Assembly (NCBI GenBank): GCA_038363925.1
Contig: JAQQWL010000002.1
Location: 4,216,001-4,280,000, forward strand
Origin: Apiospora phragmitis
Lineage: Eukaryota > Ascomycota > Sordariomycetes > Amphisphaeriales > Apiosporaceae
Direction of reading: 5' to 3'
DNA length: 64,000 nt
Under the pieces are notes generated by a model, which saw nothing but the letters and a program-made list of their open reading frames with translations, was not told the DNA's origin and made no database searches. Position numbers and translations under genes: made by a program. Of this stretch, positions 12,414 through 26,488 are shown piece by piece. Positions within the stretch are counted from its first letter, which is position 1; every line of letters starts with the position of its first letter.

Positions 12414-14049
12414 ATGAGCAAATCCAACTCGGGCGATACTCCTAAAGGGGGCGCCCAACATACGACGTTCCATTTGCCACCATCGACACCGCAACTCATT
12501 TCCAAGATCCCCAAGATACTGCCTCATGAGCGCGTCTTCCCCATTCAGATAGGCACCGAGCTGTTCAAGCTGTCTGGTGCTTCCATTTCTTCTGACGGTA
12601 TGTTGTGCACAAGGACTACTATACCAGCTTCATGACTTACATGGTGCTAATTTCACACTGCCAGCTCCCTCCTATTTCTCTCAGTACTTCATCTGCCAGA
12701 TAAAGCAGGCCGAAGAGAGCGGTGAAAGTCTCAATACTGCCATTCGTACACTGTACATAGACAAGGACCCTCTCACCTTCAAGGACATCGCGCTTCATCT
12801 GCAAGGCTACCATGTACAGCCCCGAGATGGACAGCATTTCGTGCGCCTATTTGCCGATGCGCAATTCTACACACTACCAAAGTTGATGTCTCAGCTCTAC
12901 GAAGAATCCATCTTCATATCCATCGGACACCGGGAGTTCCAGATCCCACGCGACTTATTTGGGGGCCCAGGAAACACCCCGAACTATTTCTCACTAGGAT
13001 TCGCCGTCTTCTTCCGGACACCCGAAGAGATATTTCCTGGCTTGGACCGCGAGGGGCTGATCAGGCCTCCATCCATCCTCCCCCTGCTGTGCCGAATCGC
13101 TCGGCCGACATCTTTGCGGAGCTTCTGCACCTGCTTCGAGGCTATCCCATAGAGATCCGCAGCGACGAGCACCGGCAAAGCCTTCTGCGCGACTGCCGCT
13201 ACTTCAACTTCAAGGGCCTGGAGCAAAAGCTGATCCCTCATAGCATAAGCTATAACCAGGCCCGGCGGCGCAGCGAGATCGTCATCAGGCTGGAGGATGT
13301 CTGAAGTCTGGCATCTCGGTCATCACCGACCCCGTACCTTCGTACGGGGGGAGCAGCACATCTCGGGCTGGGTCAACTACGCGCGGCCCTTTGTAGACGA
13401 TCGCCCCTACGAGATGATCTTGGAAGTGGGCGGCGAGAACAGCAGGGTCAATATCAGCATCATGCGCGCCGAGTTCTTTGGTCAGATGAAGATGAGATTG
13501 GCCAAGTTACTAGAGGTTATTGCCGGGAAGCTTGGACTTCCCGAGACGCAACCATTGGGTCTCTTGATGGCTACGGGCGGTGCGGGTAGCCAACCGCCGA
13601 CGCCAGGCAACACGCCCCTGAGCGAGGATCTGGTCAGCGTGGTCATCGACACGGACGCGCATATCATGCTGGATGGCAAAGTCTACCAGGCGCACACGGA
13701 GAACGAAGAGACCCCGGCGCCCATCTCGGCCACAACGGCCTTCTCGACCACCTCGTCGTCGGCGGCGGCGGCAAACGGTGGCGGTGGCGGCGGCGGCGTT
13801 GGCGAGCAAGAGTCGCCCATCTCGGCGGTAGGCAGCGGTTTCTACCCGCCGTCGAGGAAGAGGCGGCGCATCGATCCCAGCACCGGCCACCCGGCGGCGG
13901 AGGAGTGGGTCGTGCGGAAGGGGCAGTGGCGGCTCCGGATCCAGAGCTCGCGGAACGGGAAGAGCGCGGCTGAGTGCGTGCTCGTGGCGGTCAGGCTGGA
14001 CGCTTATAGTGCCGAGTACGGGCGGAACGCGTCACGGGGGTTCCTCTGA
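12414..14049 (+). CDS. Fungal BTB/POZ-domain protein, frame broken three times
   Basis: The BTB fold starts at about residue 45 (FPIQIGTELFKLSGASISSD) and runs through SYFSQYFICQIKQAE, TLYIDKDPLTFKDIALHLQG and FVRLFADAQFYTLPKLMSQL. A second BTB-like segment begins ESIFISIGHREFQIPRDLF. The tail has poly-Gly, a basic cluster (RKRRRI) and ends NASRGFL. This organisation matches a filamentous-fungal BTB family often compared with potassium-channel tetramerisation-type proteins. One intron (12598-12664) interrupts SSD-APSYF. Single bases appear to be missing in the C run at 13080-13084, near 13302 and in the G run at 13346-13351. Correction gives 523 residues. BTB domains mediate protein pairing, often as adaptors for Cul3 ligases; the partner here is unknown. 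Confidence 0.82.
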
Positions 14050-14989
14050 ATGCCGGGAGATGATACGGTCCATTCATTGTTCGGAGGTTGGTTGACCTTT
14101 GATCTGGTTGATCTTTACATTTTCTCCATGTATTCTACGTTTGATAACGGAACTATCTACGTGTATATAACTTCGAAATGAATAATTATATACTTCGTCC
14201 TAGGGGTATGTAAGCCCCCCTTAGCCAGGTAGCAAAGTTAGTTATCGCTCAAGTCACAATTCAGAGTGAGGAGGTATCCCTCTTCCCGGGTATATTGCCA
14301 CCTGTATTGCAGCTACTAAACGGTATTCTCATACCTGGTAGGGGTCCTCTACTTATGCCCGAAACGTAGTACTTGTGTTCAATGCTTTCAGGGCTGCGCC
14401 TGTACTACCGTGAAACCAGGTTCTGAGATACATACATGATCGTGAGGTAGTATCACACTTCCTCCGACTCCCTGTTGTTCAGAGTTGCTGTGGCGGTTAC
14501 CCCTTATGATTACTGAATCCGTCTCGGATTGGCCAATAGAGTTTGTCAGTAGTAATAGCATCATTGGTCGGGTATTAAAGCTTGTAGAGGCTGCAGAGGC
14601 GTCCTTTTCCTCAAACAATTGACGAACCTCACTGTCTCATCTACTACTGTATACATACATCTTCCTTCAGCCACCACCATCCAGTCACATACGAGACCCG
14701 CGTACGACTTGCACTCCAACCGTTTGATCCCCCGCGGAAGCTTTTCTTGTTGCCCACCTGCCGGAAAGGGCATAATCACGTCTGCCTATCTATCTTCAAT
14801 GCGACCCTTCACTCGTATCATATTCCACACACTTACTACATCCGTCCCAACCGCGCACAAGACCGACCGACCTACCTACGGGGTGGGACGCAAAAAAAAA
14901 AAGAAGCATGTCCGTAAGACGGGATCTAGAAGCTCTTAGCTCTGGCGAAAGAATCTTCTCTTGTTTCCCCTTCTTCTTCCACCTCGGCG

Positions 14990-14992
<3 letters not shown>

Positions 14993-15036
<44 letters not shown>
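14993..15036. repeat. (TG)18(CG)4 alternating tract
   Basis: Thirty-six bases of TG repeats run straight into four CG repeats, giving 44 bp of unbroken alternating purine-pyrimidine sequence. Confidence 0.95.
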
Positions 15037-15747
15037 GCACGTCCCGCCAGACGAGATTATCACTGGACTGGACTGCTGGGCATTGCTGACCTCCAACCTC
15101 GCCCGTCGGTATACCAACCTCCAGGGTAAGTGAGTACCCCGCATGCGTGCCGCGTACGGCACAGCCCAAATGAGGAAGTGATCTTGAGATTGGGCGTGTG
15201 CTATCACATTCGCTTCGTCTTCATCTTGCTGCATGCACACTTTTTCTCGGGGAGAAGATGTCCACACCCTCTCGTTTCTTTTTTTTGCCCCTGCTCTTCC
15301 TCTCACTCCTACTGGGCCTTTCGTCTGGTCTTGACTTGGTGGAGGGATGCCGGGAGGCCTATGTAAGAGGTGGTGGTGGTATATTCTCTGTCTACATATT
15401 GTTTCATACAGGGCAGGTATATAATGTGCATGGATGGGAATATTAATGCCTGGGCAGTACTGAAGATCATGTGTTGGGTTGCAGGCCGAGCGAAATGACA
15501 TCTGTCATTCTGTCATCTGTCACCACTTCTTCCCATCTTCCTTGGCCAGCAACCAGCCATGGCACTTTCATTATGGATGGCTCTTTCTTTCGTTTTGCTG
15601 ACGGGATCGTCGGATTGCACAATGCCGAAATAGGTAGGTCGGGGATCTGATTGTTTCCCGGACCAATGGCAGTACCATACAGGCGGGACTATGGTCATGC
15701 AGGTGCAGCCGCCGCTCTAGGCCGTCATAAGTGAGGATTGCTTGGAT

Positions 15748-15769
15748 CACCACCACCACCACCACCACC
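15748..15769. repeat. (CAC)n microsatellite
   Basis: Seven consecutive CAC triplets are visible between GGAT and CCACAAGG. No open frame of note uses them. Confidence 0.9.
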
Positions 15770-16958
15770 CACAAGGAGTAGGGAGTAGACCATGCGGCAA
15801 GCCGTGTGGCCGCGACCAAGACCAAGACGGTCACCGACCCGGCGCACTGGAAAGACGGCCGCCGCCTGTTTTTGGCAGACTTTGTGAAAAATTCCTATTA
15901 CTATTATTATCTAGCTTGTAGTCAATCTCTCTACTTGGTATGCATGTAGGTGGTGCGGGCTGCGACCTCTCTCGAACCGGTCTGGCTCGGTCCGATATCT
16001 GCTGCGTGTGCGGCCTTCTCGGTGGACTATCTGGGCAAACTATCCGTACGTTCTACACATTTGTCTGCCTCTATACGGCGTTACTTGTTTCATGGGGTGA
16101 GCTGCAAGCTCCCGCAACACATGGTATGTTTGGGCGTGGAGAGAACCATTGCTCCGATCTCTGCGGATCAGTAAGATTGCCGGTTTCAGAGACGGCAGTG
16201 TGCAAATTGTCGATCCCGTTGCGCAAGAGGTCCTATCCCGCCAAGTGAGTGATGTATTTATATCAATGCACGGTCTATGTTGGGCCGCTGTTGCTCTCCC
16301 TGTCAAAGCGAAGAACGACTCTCTGGCTTTAGCGAAATTCATTAGCAGCTAAACCTTTTAATTATTCTGATGCCGCCGACCATCAGGCAGCTCACGTGTG
16401 TATCCACCACCAGACCCCACCTATATATAGGTCTTTATGATATTGGGGAACCCGTTACACATGATGCTCTATCCATGTCTGTGATTGACTCATGGCAGAG
16501 CCCAAGGCGGAAAGAATATCGTGCTATGTATCCGTGTAAACAGGCAGGGATGCCATGGACGGGAGATGCATGGTCTCATGCCACACAAAAGCCGTTAAGG
16601 TTTAACCTAGAAACAGATCACAGTAAACACCAAACACGGCATAGTGGAGTGGCATCTGGTGTGGAATCTCGGGAGTATTTCAATTTACCCTAGGATTGAG
16701 GGAGGAGGCAGGTGGAGTTATATGAGTTCCTCTGATAAGAATGCACATTTGATGGTGTTTACTTACTTGCACATCTAAAGCTACATAGGTAGACTCGGCA
16801 GTCGGGCTGGAGGAGGGAAGAACTTCGAGGTCTCCTAGACCTTCATATTATCTATGTATTGTCCGCTCGGGCGGGCCGGGATGCACTAGCCACGTGCGCT
16901 ATCAAATGCTGTCCATTCTAGCAATCGATGACAGGATCATCTCAGTAAACTTTGATTG

Positions 16959-16993
16959 TGTTTGTTGTTATTATTGTTATTATTATTGTTGTG
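16959..16993. repeat. TTR-rich triplet repeat
   Basis: Imperfect TTG/TTA triplets form a short AT-rich microsatellite. A separate (TAG)n run lies at about 17285-17304. Confidence 0.7.
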
Positions 16994-19900
16994 ATAAATT
17001 GTGATACGGATACAGTGTTGTCATTCTGTTTCAACTGACTCTGACCAAGTATGTATGTATGTCGTTACAAAGCTTCAGCTATATGTGATGTCGCAGTCAA
17101 GGAGGTCCCATCGGTTGAATCCACGATTGCTGGGATAACACCTGTTAGCGGTGTGCGTTACCTGCTTGCATTGCAGAATACACTAATAAACCTCTAACTC
17201 TATAGTACAGCACGCACTCCTCGTCACGATCTTGGATGCTACGATGCTACGACGACTAGTAGGCATGCTCTGGTTGGTGGTTAGTAGGTAGTAGTAGTAG
17301 TAGTACTATGATGCAGCAGGGGTTGAACCGTGATTGGATGATGTTCTCCTCTCGTCCTAGGGCCCTGCTCTCGGGGAAAATAATTCGAAGGAGCACTTGT
17401 CTGCAGCTCCTGGGACTAGAACGGGTTCAACCTGCAGCTAGAAGGATTTTGGGCTGACAGATCAAGTCTACAAACATACAGTGTGTCCCTTCCCTGTTTT
17501 GCTTCTGTCTAAAGTAGAGCGTCTTCGTACGATTCTTGCATTGCGTTACAAGCAAGGTGGTTCGCGCCAAGACAAGCCACAAGTATATAGGCGATGCGAA
17601 ATCGATCGTGTTCTCATCCTCATCAGTATATTCATGTAATTTGCAATTTGAGTCAGAACGTGCTGATAGGAGAGAATCTGTCTCATAATTTCTCCCTCCC
17701 ATGAGCCATGGCCATGACACATGTTGAAGGACCGTCGATAAAACAAATAAGTGCACATTGCTGGTAGGTCACAATAGTGCCATGGCCGATTCACAACCCA
17801 AGATTCTTAGCTTAGCCGGATTCTCCTCCCATTTGATGAATGAGAGTTGTGCATGTGAGATGCCCCTGGAGATCTCCCGAGCTAAACGTGGGTGTTAAGG
17901 CGCTGCGGTTGGCTGGCCCGTTCCTGACTGCTGGGCTATTGACGCTATCCGAGAGCAGAGGCTGCGAAATTTGACAGACATCATTTCATTTGCCCATCTA
18001 GCGCAAGGAGGGAGGATTCGGAAGAACTGGCAAATGACGCAGCGACGCGGCGGATTGACGACATGGCGTCGCACAGCGTCTCCAGGGGCACATTGCAGAC
18101 AAACGAAACCTGGGAAACTTGGAACCAACAGTAGCAGATAACCGGTTGGGAGTCGGAACCAACACCAACACCAACGTCCAACAACCCCATTACCGTCTGG
18201 AAGGATACGATGATGTAAATACGTCTGATGTCCGTATGACTGCCAACCATCCAATTTTCTCCCCACATCACTATTGGAACTATTGATAGGCTTTTTTCTC
18301 AATCTCGAATTCCGACGCGCCGGTTTGGTCTGTGTATGTCACTTGGCCATAAATAGAAATCGGTGGCTTGATCTGGAGTCTGGACATTGGATTTGGTGTG
18401 GTCGCCAAGTTGGTGGCTGACCCGATCTGTCGGCCCCCTCCTCCCAAATGCACCAAGGGAAAGACAAACACCCACAACTCTTCTCCAATCGAACCATATG
18501 ATCGATAGCTAATACGCAAATTCGTGATGGAAAGGTTTTTAAGCTTTGTCAAACCGTTGTACTGAGACGAGACCATCTATGTGTCTCGTCGGCGCGGGAA
18601 ACTCTCTGAGACGAGACAGATGATTACCTTTACCACCAATCATCCAAGATGCGGAAAAGCAATCCATGATCATCAATCACTTGGTGGGGTGGACTCTTGT
18701 GGAGGCAGGGCAGGGTGTCATCCGTCCTTGGTTTAATGTATGTACATACAGTATTTTTACAGTACAGCTAGGTCACAAAGTGCCCCGAGTGCTCTACCCG
18801 TCCCGTTGGGGCTTACATGAGACAGGCAGACAAACGAACATCATCCTCGGTCACTGTACATATACTGGGCACTGCGCCGCAACGAGTTAATGAAAGAAGC
18901 ATGATGGGCGCAGCAGTAGCGAGGTGAGAATGAATAACTATACCAGTTGTACATAACGATTTTCATTTGGGGATGCAACCTGGATTCAAATGGACTGATG
19001 CGGGTGAGCTCGGGGCGTCTTGATGTTTCGCTCTGGCGTTAGGAGATGACCCTTGAGCCATAACGGTCATTTTACCCATCTACCCGTGCGTGTGTGTTGA
19101 CAGGCAAGCAGCATCAATGATTAATGAGCCTGAGAGACCGGGAGCTACTCATCACGCTCCAGATACATGTATATTCCAAGAAAATAGAGGACAGCTCTCG
19201 ATATCCGCGACAAGAGACTTGTACATTATTTCCGGAAAGCTCAAGACTATCCGACTATCCTCATATCTGAATTCCTCGACCAATTTCTTACGGCTTGAGT
19301 GTCTTGAGGGTCTTGAGGAGCGCAGGAGAGATCGCAGAGATGGTATGCATAGCATGGGAACTACAGATGTATTGAGGTGGGTATTCTGGCTTCAGGGACT
19401 TCCCTTGCAACACGCGATGCCAAAGCTACCTGTGTACTTACGCTAGGCCAGCCCCGAGACTGGAACGACATGCCAGAACACCAGATGTGCTGCAGTCTCC
19501 TCCTCTCCAGCAGTTCGAGCACCCCTCGATTGGGCCTTGGAGTACAATTGCGCATCAATCACTATGCAGCCGGTACATGATATAGTCAAAACCCCGACTC
19601 TCCTTTTGGGTACTTAACTTCAAGGAACCACACCTCCATGCTGACTCTTACCTATTCTTATAGCTAAGGTGCGTCAAGTAGTAGTCAATGCAGGTCCCCC
19701 CCCATGGGAAGAAGTAGGACGAGCCCGAGCTTCTGGCCGAGGAGGCAGGCAAGAGGAGAGAGGCTGGAACTTTCAAGGATCCGTCATCACTTGCACTTGC
19801 CCATTAGCAAGCCCCACGAAGCTACTTCCGGAAGCTTTCCCTCCCAGTCATTTTCGTTTCTTCTGAATGTGATCGAGTCGTACAATGTACTTGTGTATAT

Positions 19901-20860
19901 GCAGATTTGCAGATTCGAACTCCTGAAGTGACGGAGTGTCCGTTCACCTCAAGTTGATGCCCCTTTGCAGTACTGACGCCTGCAAGTAAATAATCGAGTG
20001 AAAGAATAGGGTGATTGACGACTATCAATCCGACATACAGTACTAAAAGTACCTGTATGTTTGTCCCTCTTGTTAATTCTGGTCGTCGAAGTGAACTGCT
20101 GCAGCGCAACCCCAGCCCTGCTTGCTTTTGCATGTTCGCTTGCTCGGAGGAACCCCCCTGTCCAGTACACTCCCTGCTCAACTGCCCTGCTACTTACTAC
20201 CAGCAAATTGCCGTCCGTGTGCGCACTCTGGTTTATCCTGGTGGCAGTCCCTCCCTGACTTCTTCTGGACCGGACTGGAATCTCAGTTCGCCTTACTTGC
20301 GATCCCATCCCGTCTCCTCCCAATTTGCAGTCTCGCCGCGCAGTGAAGCAAGCCCGCTTTAGATTTGGCTGGCGCGAAGGCTTGTATGGAGAAACGGCCA
20401 CGCGACAGACTGACAAGAGAGACAACACCACACAACCTCAAGGTTACCCACCACGCACACTCTCGCGCGCTGTACAGCCTCTGGGTCGGTCGCTACACAC
20501 AGACCCCAAATTTCCGCATCACGATTCGAACGAACAAAAGAAGACACCAGGGGGAAAATAACCTTTCGCTCCTGCTTCATTCTCCTATGGCGTTTTGTGC
20601 GCGCCTTTACTGAGTCGCACACACTGTCCACGACAAGCAAACAAACAAACAAGCAGCAGCGCCCGCCCTGCGCCAGATGCCAACTCAACCCTGTCTCCGA
20701 GAACGGGAATTGCCATTCATTCATTCTAAGCACCAATACTTTCTCCAATGCATCTATTCGGTGGGCCTCTGAACAAGCAGACAGCGCTCTGTCGCGCAAT
20801 AAGAGAAAGAGACTGTGTTCGTCGTGCGTGTACGAGAAAAGGTGACGAACATACAAAGAC

Positions 20861-23800
20861 ATGGAGGTTGTTGGACCCCGGCTGTCGCTATCGCCGCTAG
20901 TGACGCGAGAGACGAGCGTCAAATCGCAACGACCCCCGCGCCGGAACTTGTCGAGAAGGGCGGAGAGGAACCCCAAGACCGGAATACTGCGAGATGTCAG
21001 GGACAGGCGCTCGCCGCCACGACCCATGGACAGAGTAGTGGAGAAAGGAACGAAAGCCGTGGCGCGACTGTCGCCCGTCAACAAGTCGAAACCCATACTG
21101 CCGGCTGCTGAGCAGAGGTCAGGAGGCGACGAAGCGAGACCGATGACCAAGAGGGAAGCCGACCTGGGAAAATGGGATATTGCGCCAGACGGCGGATCGG
21201 CTGGTCGCGAGGGGAGACAATTCACAGTCGCAAATGTGGGAAACAATGGGAAAATATTCTTGAGGTGAGTTCTCGAGCGCGATTCGAGTAAGCCGCATGC
21301 ATGGTGGTTTGCATGGTGGTTTGCATTGTCTGTGATTAGAGGTCGCGTCTTCGGAGGCCTCCATACGCGGGGCTTGGCAGCCAACTATCACATATCGATG
21401 CATGCCATGGTGGTTTTACTTGGGATCGTCCATCTATCTTGGAATGTGCTTACAAGTATGAATATAGGCCTACTGTTCGGCCAGCAAATCAGCGCTATCC
21501 GCAGCCGACCTTTGTATTCCCCCTTTGACGCCTCCCAGCACTGCAGGCCCGGATACTCTCAATGTTACCCCAGACCTCAATAGGCAGTCGAGCAATTTTA
21601 GTAATCAGCCAACACCTCTATCGGGACCTCCATCTCCCCCGATGACACGGCATCCTCTGGGGCTGAGGAACCTGGACCACCAAACTCGCCATAGACGTGC
21701 TGTGTCGGATACGACGATACCGGATGCGAGCCTAGGTCGCGAGGACGAAGCCGGGGGCTTCAAGGTTGTCATAACGAAACCCCATGATGAACACAGGGCT
21801 AGGACCACAGAGGATCTCGACGATCCCGCAGCTTCGCCGATGCTGCAGATTTCTATTCCTTCCTGGAAACTGGGCACCCCTAGGTTTACCCTTCGGGGTA
21901 CTCCCTTAATCAGGGGATCCTCATATGCACCCACGGAGGAAGGTCGGTCGAGCAGCGTCTCCAATGCCAACAAATCACATCGTGGCGATGTCAACTCTCT
22001 GTATCCCGATCCGCTAGGAAGTAGAAGACCGAGCCCAGGCCCGATCAGGATGTCGCAAATCAAAGTCCCCTCGCCGACTTTGCTGTCTCCATCCTCGCCA
22101 CGCTTTCCGCAGCCTACGCGCGCAACGTATCTCTCCACACATCTGGTGATAGAGCCGGAGATGTTCGATGGATTAACGTTTAAGCCAGACTGTGATGATC
22201 GAGCTATTGTACGCTACTCATCAACGACTGGTGCTGTAACGGCGGCAACTCCTCCAAGGCTTGTATCTGAGATTACGTCGCCTTGCTTTCTCGACTACGA
22301 GCTATTGTCTGACTTCTTTCTCACCTTTCGTTCCTTCATGGAACCGGCCGATCTTTTGCGTATGCTGATCGCCAGACTGAAATGGGCGCTCGTCCGGGCT
22401 GATGAGATAGGAATGGTCGTGAGGGTGAGAACCTTTGTCGCCATTCGGCATTGGATTCTGAACTACTTTGTTGACGACTTCGTGGTTGACTACCATCTGC
22501 GCATCGTCTTTTGCAACTTGCTGAATGATTTTGTGGACGAGCTCTCACATGAAGCACCCGGCCGTAAGGTTCAGCTTAAGATTCTTGCCGAGTTGAAGAA
22601 ATGCTGGCGGCGAGTCTGCGCGCAATACTGGGACGGGCCGGAGTTTGACTCGAACCTCGACGCCGACAGCCCCATTACCCCTGGAGGTATTGCGGGCCAT
22701 CGAAACCCGGACTTGGATCCTAGTTTCTGGATGATGGATATGAGCATGCCCCCTCAAATATCTGCCATGGACTTTGCACACCCCGAAGCGGGGGCGGATA
22801 TGGATTACTACCCTGATGCGATTCACTCTGGTCACATTGACTCCGTCTTGCATGGTGGTATCCATCCCGGAGAACGACCGTGTACTCCCCCTAATCAGCG
22901 GCCATCAACGACCTTGGAAAGGCACGCTACCTCCCCTACGAGCATTGCTAGCCTTGACGTTGTATCCTGTTCGTTTCCTACCAAGGGGTTCAAAATGCCG
23001 GATTCGTCTTCAAGTTACTCTCTGGCGGCCCATCCCGTAGAGCCCAGTTCGATATACAACACCCCGGATCCGATTGCAGCAACACCCCGTGCCCTGACTG
23101 GGAAGCGTGTGAGACCTCAGCACGGCCATAAACGCAACAACAGTTTGACCGACTCGTTGCGGGACCATGGCGCGACAACTACGGAAAAGGTGCTCTATAA
23201 GAATGCCGAGTTTCTACTTACGCTTCCGTATGCCGGCAGCCTTGTAAGAGGCAATTTGATGCCTCCGGGACAAGCATTTGTCGATATTCACCCGGTCAAG
23301 TCTGCAACGAGTCGAGAAACCACCGTGTTTGATCCGCCGCAACCGCCGCAGTCGGTCGCGGACAAGGGGGCAGCCTCAGCAATGTCAGGCGCCGGCATGC
23401 GAAAACTTCTGACTAGTGTTAGAAAAGCGTTGAGCCACAAGACTCCGGAAACATCTCCAGCCCAGGGTAGTTTTGTCAGTCTTGCCACCATTGGGCCCAG
23501 AGGAGTGACAGAAAACCGAATTCCCGGAACGGCCGTAGTACCACAGGCGCGTTTGACACGCATCGGGGGCTTCCGCCCGGCTGTCAGGGTTGACATGCTT
23601 GGAGCAGAGATTGCTGAAGACTTCAAGAAAGCTGTGCGCGAGGACAGTGCTGCTGGTAATTCGAACGAATTCCTCCCGAATGACTTCCCTACCAAGCCCT
23701 CAGCAGACGGAATCGAGTACTCAGCAGCCCATCTAGACACTTCTTTTGATCTGCAGCCTGCCTCGAGGTCACGGATATTCAGTGATACTGCCATCACTCA

Positions 23801-26488
23801 AGGGAGCAAATCAATCGTTATTGTTGATGGCACAGTACCAGAAGACTACCATGCCATGACGGGCGCTTTGGGCTTGCCGCATAACGAATCTGTTGACGGC
23901 TTTTCAGAACACTATATGCACTCAGGCGCAGATCCTACACCCCCGACTACGCCACCGGATAAGGCCGCGGAAGGTAATCCTAGGAGGTCTTCGACAATTC
24001 TAAACCCTCAGGCCTTGCAATTTTCATTCTCTGAAGACCCGTTGCCCCCGTTTGTGCCGGATCTCGCAACACTGGGAGCTGGGCGGCGAAGCACGATAGG
24101 TACAGACACGGAGTCTCGGGCTCATGAGCGAGGCTCTGTGGACATGGATGCAAGGACTCAATCTGCAACTTCGTCTCAATCTCCTCCACTGTCGAGCTTC
24201 CGAGGACATAAAAGACAGCAGTCCAGTCGCAGCTATCGATCCAGGGGCTCAATTGCACACCGACGGTGGGCTTCGTTTCACAACGTGTTCTCACAGTCCA
24301 CGGTGAAAAGCTTTGATGCCACAACAGTCTACACAGAGGAGTTTGGCCCGCCAGAATCGGTGCCTTCGTTACCTCCTCCGCTACGAATTCTTCGTCGGCG
24401 ACCTGGTGGAGATTTGCGAGGCGTACAGAACGTTGCCGACTTGGATGCGCCCATTCATAGATCTCGTTCGGTCGGCTCTTTGACGACGTATTCCGAGTCC
24501 ATGAGGAGCTCGTATCTCCGCAGCCCTGCCACCGAATCGGGTGATTTCGTCGATGTTGTGAGCAGCGATTTCTTCCAGCGCCGCGCAGAAGTATTTTCAT
24601 TAGGCGCTATGGCCGAGAAACCACACAAGCGCCAGGTGTCTATGTTCAGCACCCACTCGTCTAAGCCTATTATGCGCCCTTCGTTCGAAGCCGAGGCTAA
24701 AAGGCTGGCTGAGATACCGGACGACGATGGTGATTGTGGCGTGGAGTCTGCACTGGCTAAGCTCGAAGGGAAATATGAGAAGAGACCTTCCAGGCTCATC
24801 ATTAAGCCTCGCAAATTCACTGCCTCCGCTGTCGGCGAGGTCAGCCCTGAGTCACCCGCCAGCGACGAATCTCAAGTTGATCACTTTACGCCTGAAAAGC
24901 GCAGGAACCGGCGCCAGCATGTGGATGTCGCGGGTGATGACGTGGTTTCGATGTTGTCCGAGGCAATGGATGAAGCGCAGGACGAAGCACGCATGACATT
25001 CGAAGTACCGCGGTCGTCCTTCCTCTCGGACGGATCAAGGGAGTCGTATAACTCGGTTCCTTTGCTCCATCGTGGCCTGACAGACGATGGACACAGCAAA
25101 ACTACTACCCAGGAATGGGCCAATCATTCAATCTTACAAGATTCAGGAGACGATCTCACACCTCGAGAGGAGAAGCCGCGGGGAGGCTTCCCTGAAAACT
25201 TGTCATACGAAATGGTGGAGAAAACCAAGAGCATGGAGGAAATTAAAGAGCAGGACGATACTGTACTAGAACAATCATTCCTGAATGTCGGGGACGATGA
25301 AGACTCTGATCTGTCTTCAGAGTTGTCCTTGGAGAACAGCGAAACCGATGAATTCGGAGTGAAGCCCGCCCAGCAGAGCCCACAGTATGAGGACGTTGAT
25401 AGAGCAAATGCTCATTCTGCTGCTCCATCATTGGCAACTTCGGAGGGAGGCCATCGATCTCTCCATGTCAATGATCTACATCATCAGATGTCACCTGAAG
25501 CGTCCAACGTGCCAGAGCTTCATGAACATCAGCTCTGGCCATCCACATCCAAGCAGATGCCACCGACGCCAGATACCACACCGACTACTGCTCAGCACCA
25601 GCCACACCTGGACTCGCTCGAAGATATCGTTGGCGGCAACTATCTCCAATGCGCAATCTTTCCACATTGGAGAACCGAACGCCGGGCAAGTATGCGGCGC
25701 ACCTGCCATTCATCCTAGCATTTAGCTCCGACATTCTCGCTCAGCAATTCACGCTGATCGAGAAGGATGCACTCAACGAGGTTGACTGGAAGGAGCTTGT
25801 CGATATGCGCTGGAAGAATACCTATACCGATTCCCGCTCATGGGTTGATTTCCTGCGCAACAGCGATGCCCGTGGCGTTGAGGTAGTCGTCGCCCGCTTC
25901 AACATTATGGTCAAGTGGGTTGTCTCCGAGACCGTTCTTACACAAGACCTGGAGGAGCGTGCGCGTTGCCTCATCAAGTATATCCACATCGCTGCGCATT
26001 GCCGGAAGTATCGGAATTTCGCAACCATGAGCCAGATCGCCGTGGCCCTGACATCTAACGAGGTCGCGAGACTGTCAAAGACCTGGGCTCTGGTACCGGC
26101 ATCCGACATCAAGACCATGCAGGACCTCGAAAGTCTTATTTCCCCTACCAAGAACTTTTACAATTTACGTGCCGAGATGGAAGGCGGAGCCACGACTGCT
26201 GAGACGGGCTGTATTCCATTCGTGGGTATTTATACGCACGACCTCCTCTTCAACTCGCAGCGACCTTCGGAAATCGCGAGCTCACCTACCACGGCGCCTC
26301 TTGTCAACTTTGAGCGCTGTCGTATCGCCGCATCCGTGGTCAAGACCCTACTTCGCCTCCTCGAGGCCAGCACGCTCTATGATTTCCAGCCCATAGAAGG
26401 CATCACGGAGCGCTGTCTCTGGATGAGCGCGCTCAACGATGACGAAATCCGGAAACATTCGCAGAGCATTGAACCGTCACTCGCTTAA
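20861..26488 (+). CDS. lte1: Lte1-like Ras guanine-nucleotide exchange factor
   Basis: RasGEFs load small GTPases with GTP; yeast Lte1 acts in mitotic exit and polarity. Exon 1 (20861-21264) encodes the N-terminus ending GNNGKIFLR. After a 203-nt intron (21265-21467) the frame resumes PTVRPANQRYPQPTF. A RasGEF N-terminal domain lies at about residues 395-520 (SPCFLDYELLSDFFLTFRSF, RTFVAIRHWILNYF). A disordered Ser/Pro-rich middle of some 1,000 residues follows. The catalytic RasGEF domain covers about 1540-1800 (QQFTLIEKDALNEVDWKEL, ARFNIMVKWVVSE, FERCRIAASVVKTLLRLLEA). One base seems missing in the C run at 21519-21523 and one between about 25610 and 25680, just before the catalytic domain. 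With two bases added the locus is exactly 1,808 codons plus stop. The family is secure; the Lte1 name rests on size and domain order. Confidence 0.85.

Larger units (their letters stand above)
14050..20860. other. Gene-poor region with microsatellites
   Basis: No gene is supported over nearly 7 kb. The many short frames are unconserved-looking and mutually overlapping. Simple repeats are listed separately. The last 500 bp form the pyrimidine-rich leader of the RasGEF gene. Confidence 0.55.

Noticed and set aside
20359..21384. 341-codon minus-strand frame over the RasGEF exon 1 and leader
   Set aside because: The plus-strand exon has correct splice sites and continues into a conserved RasGEF. 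The antisense frame is compositionally random.
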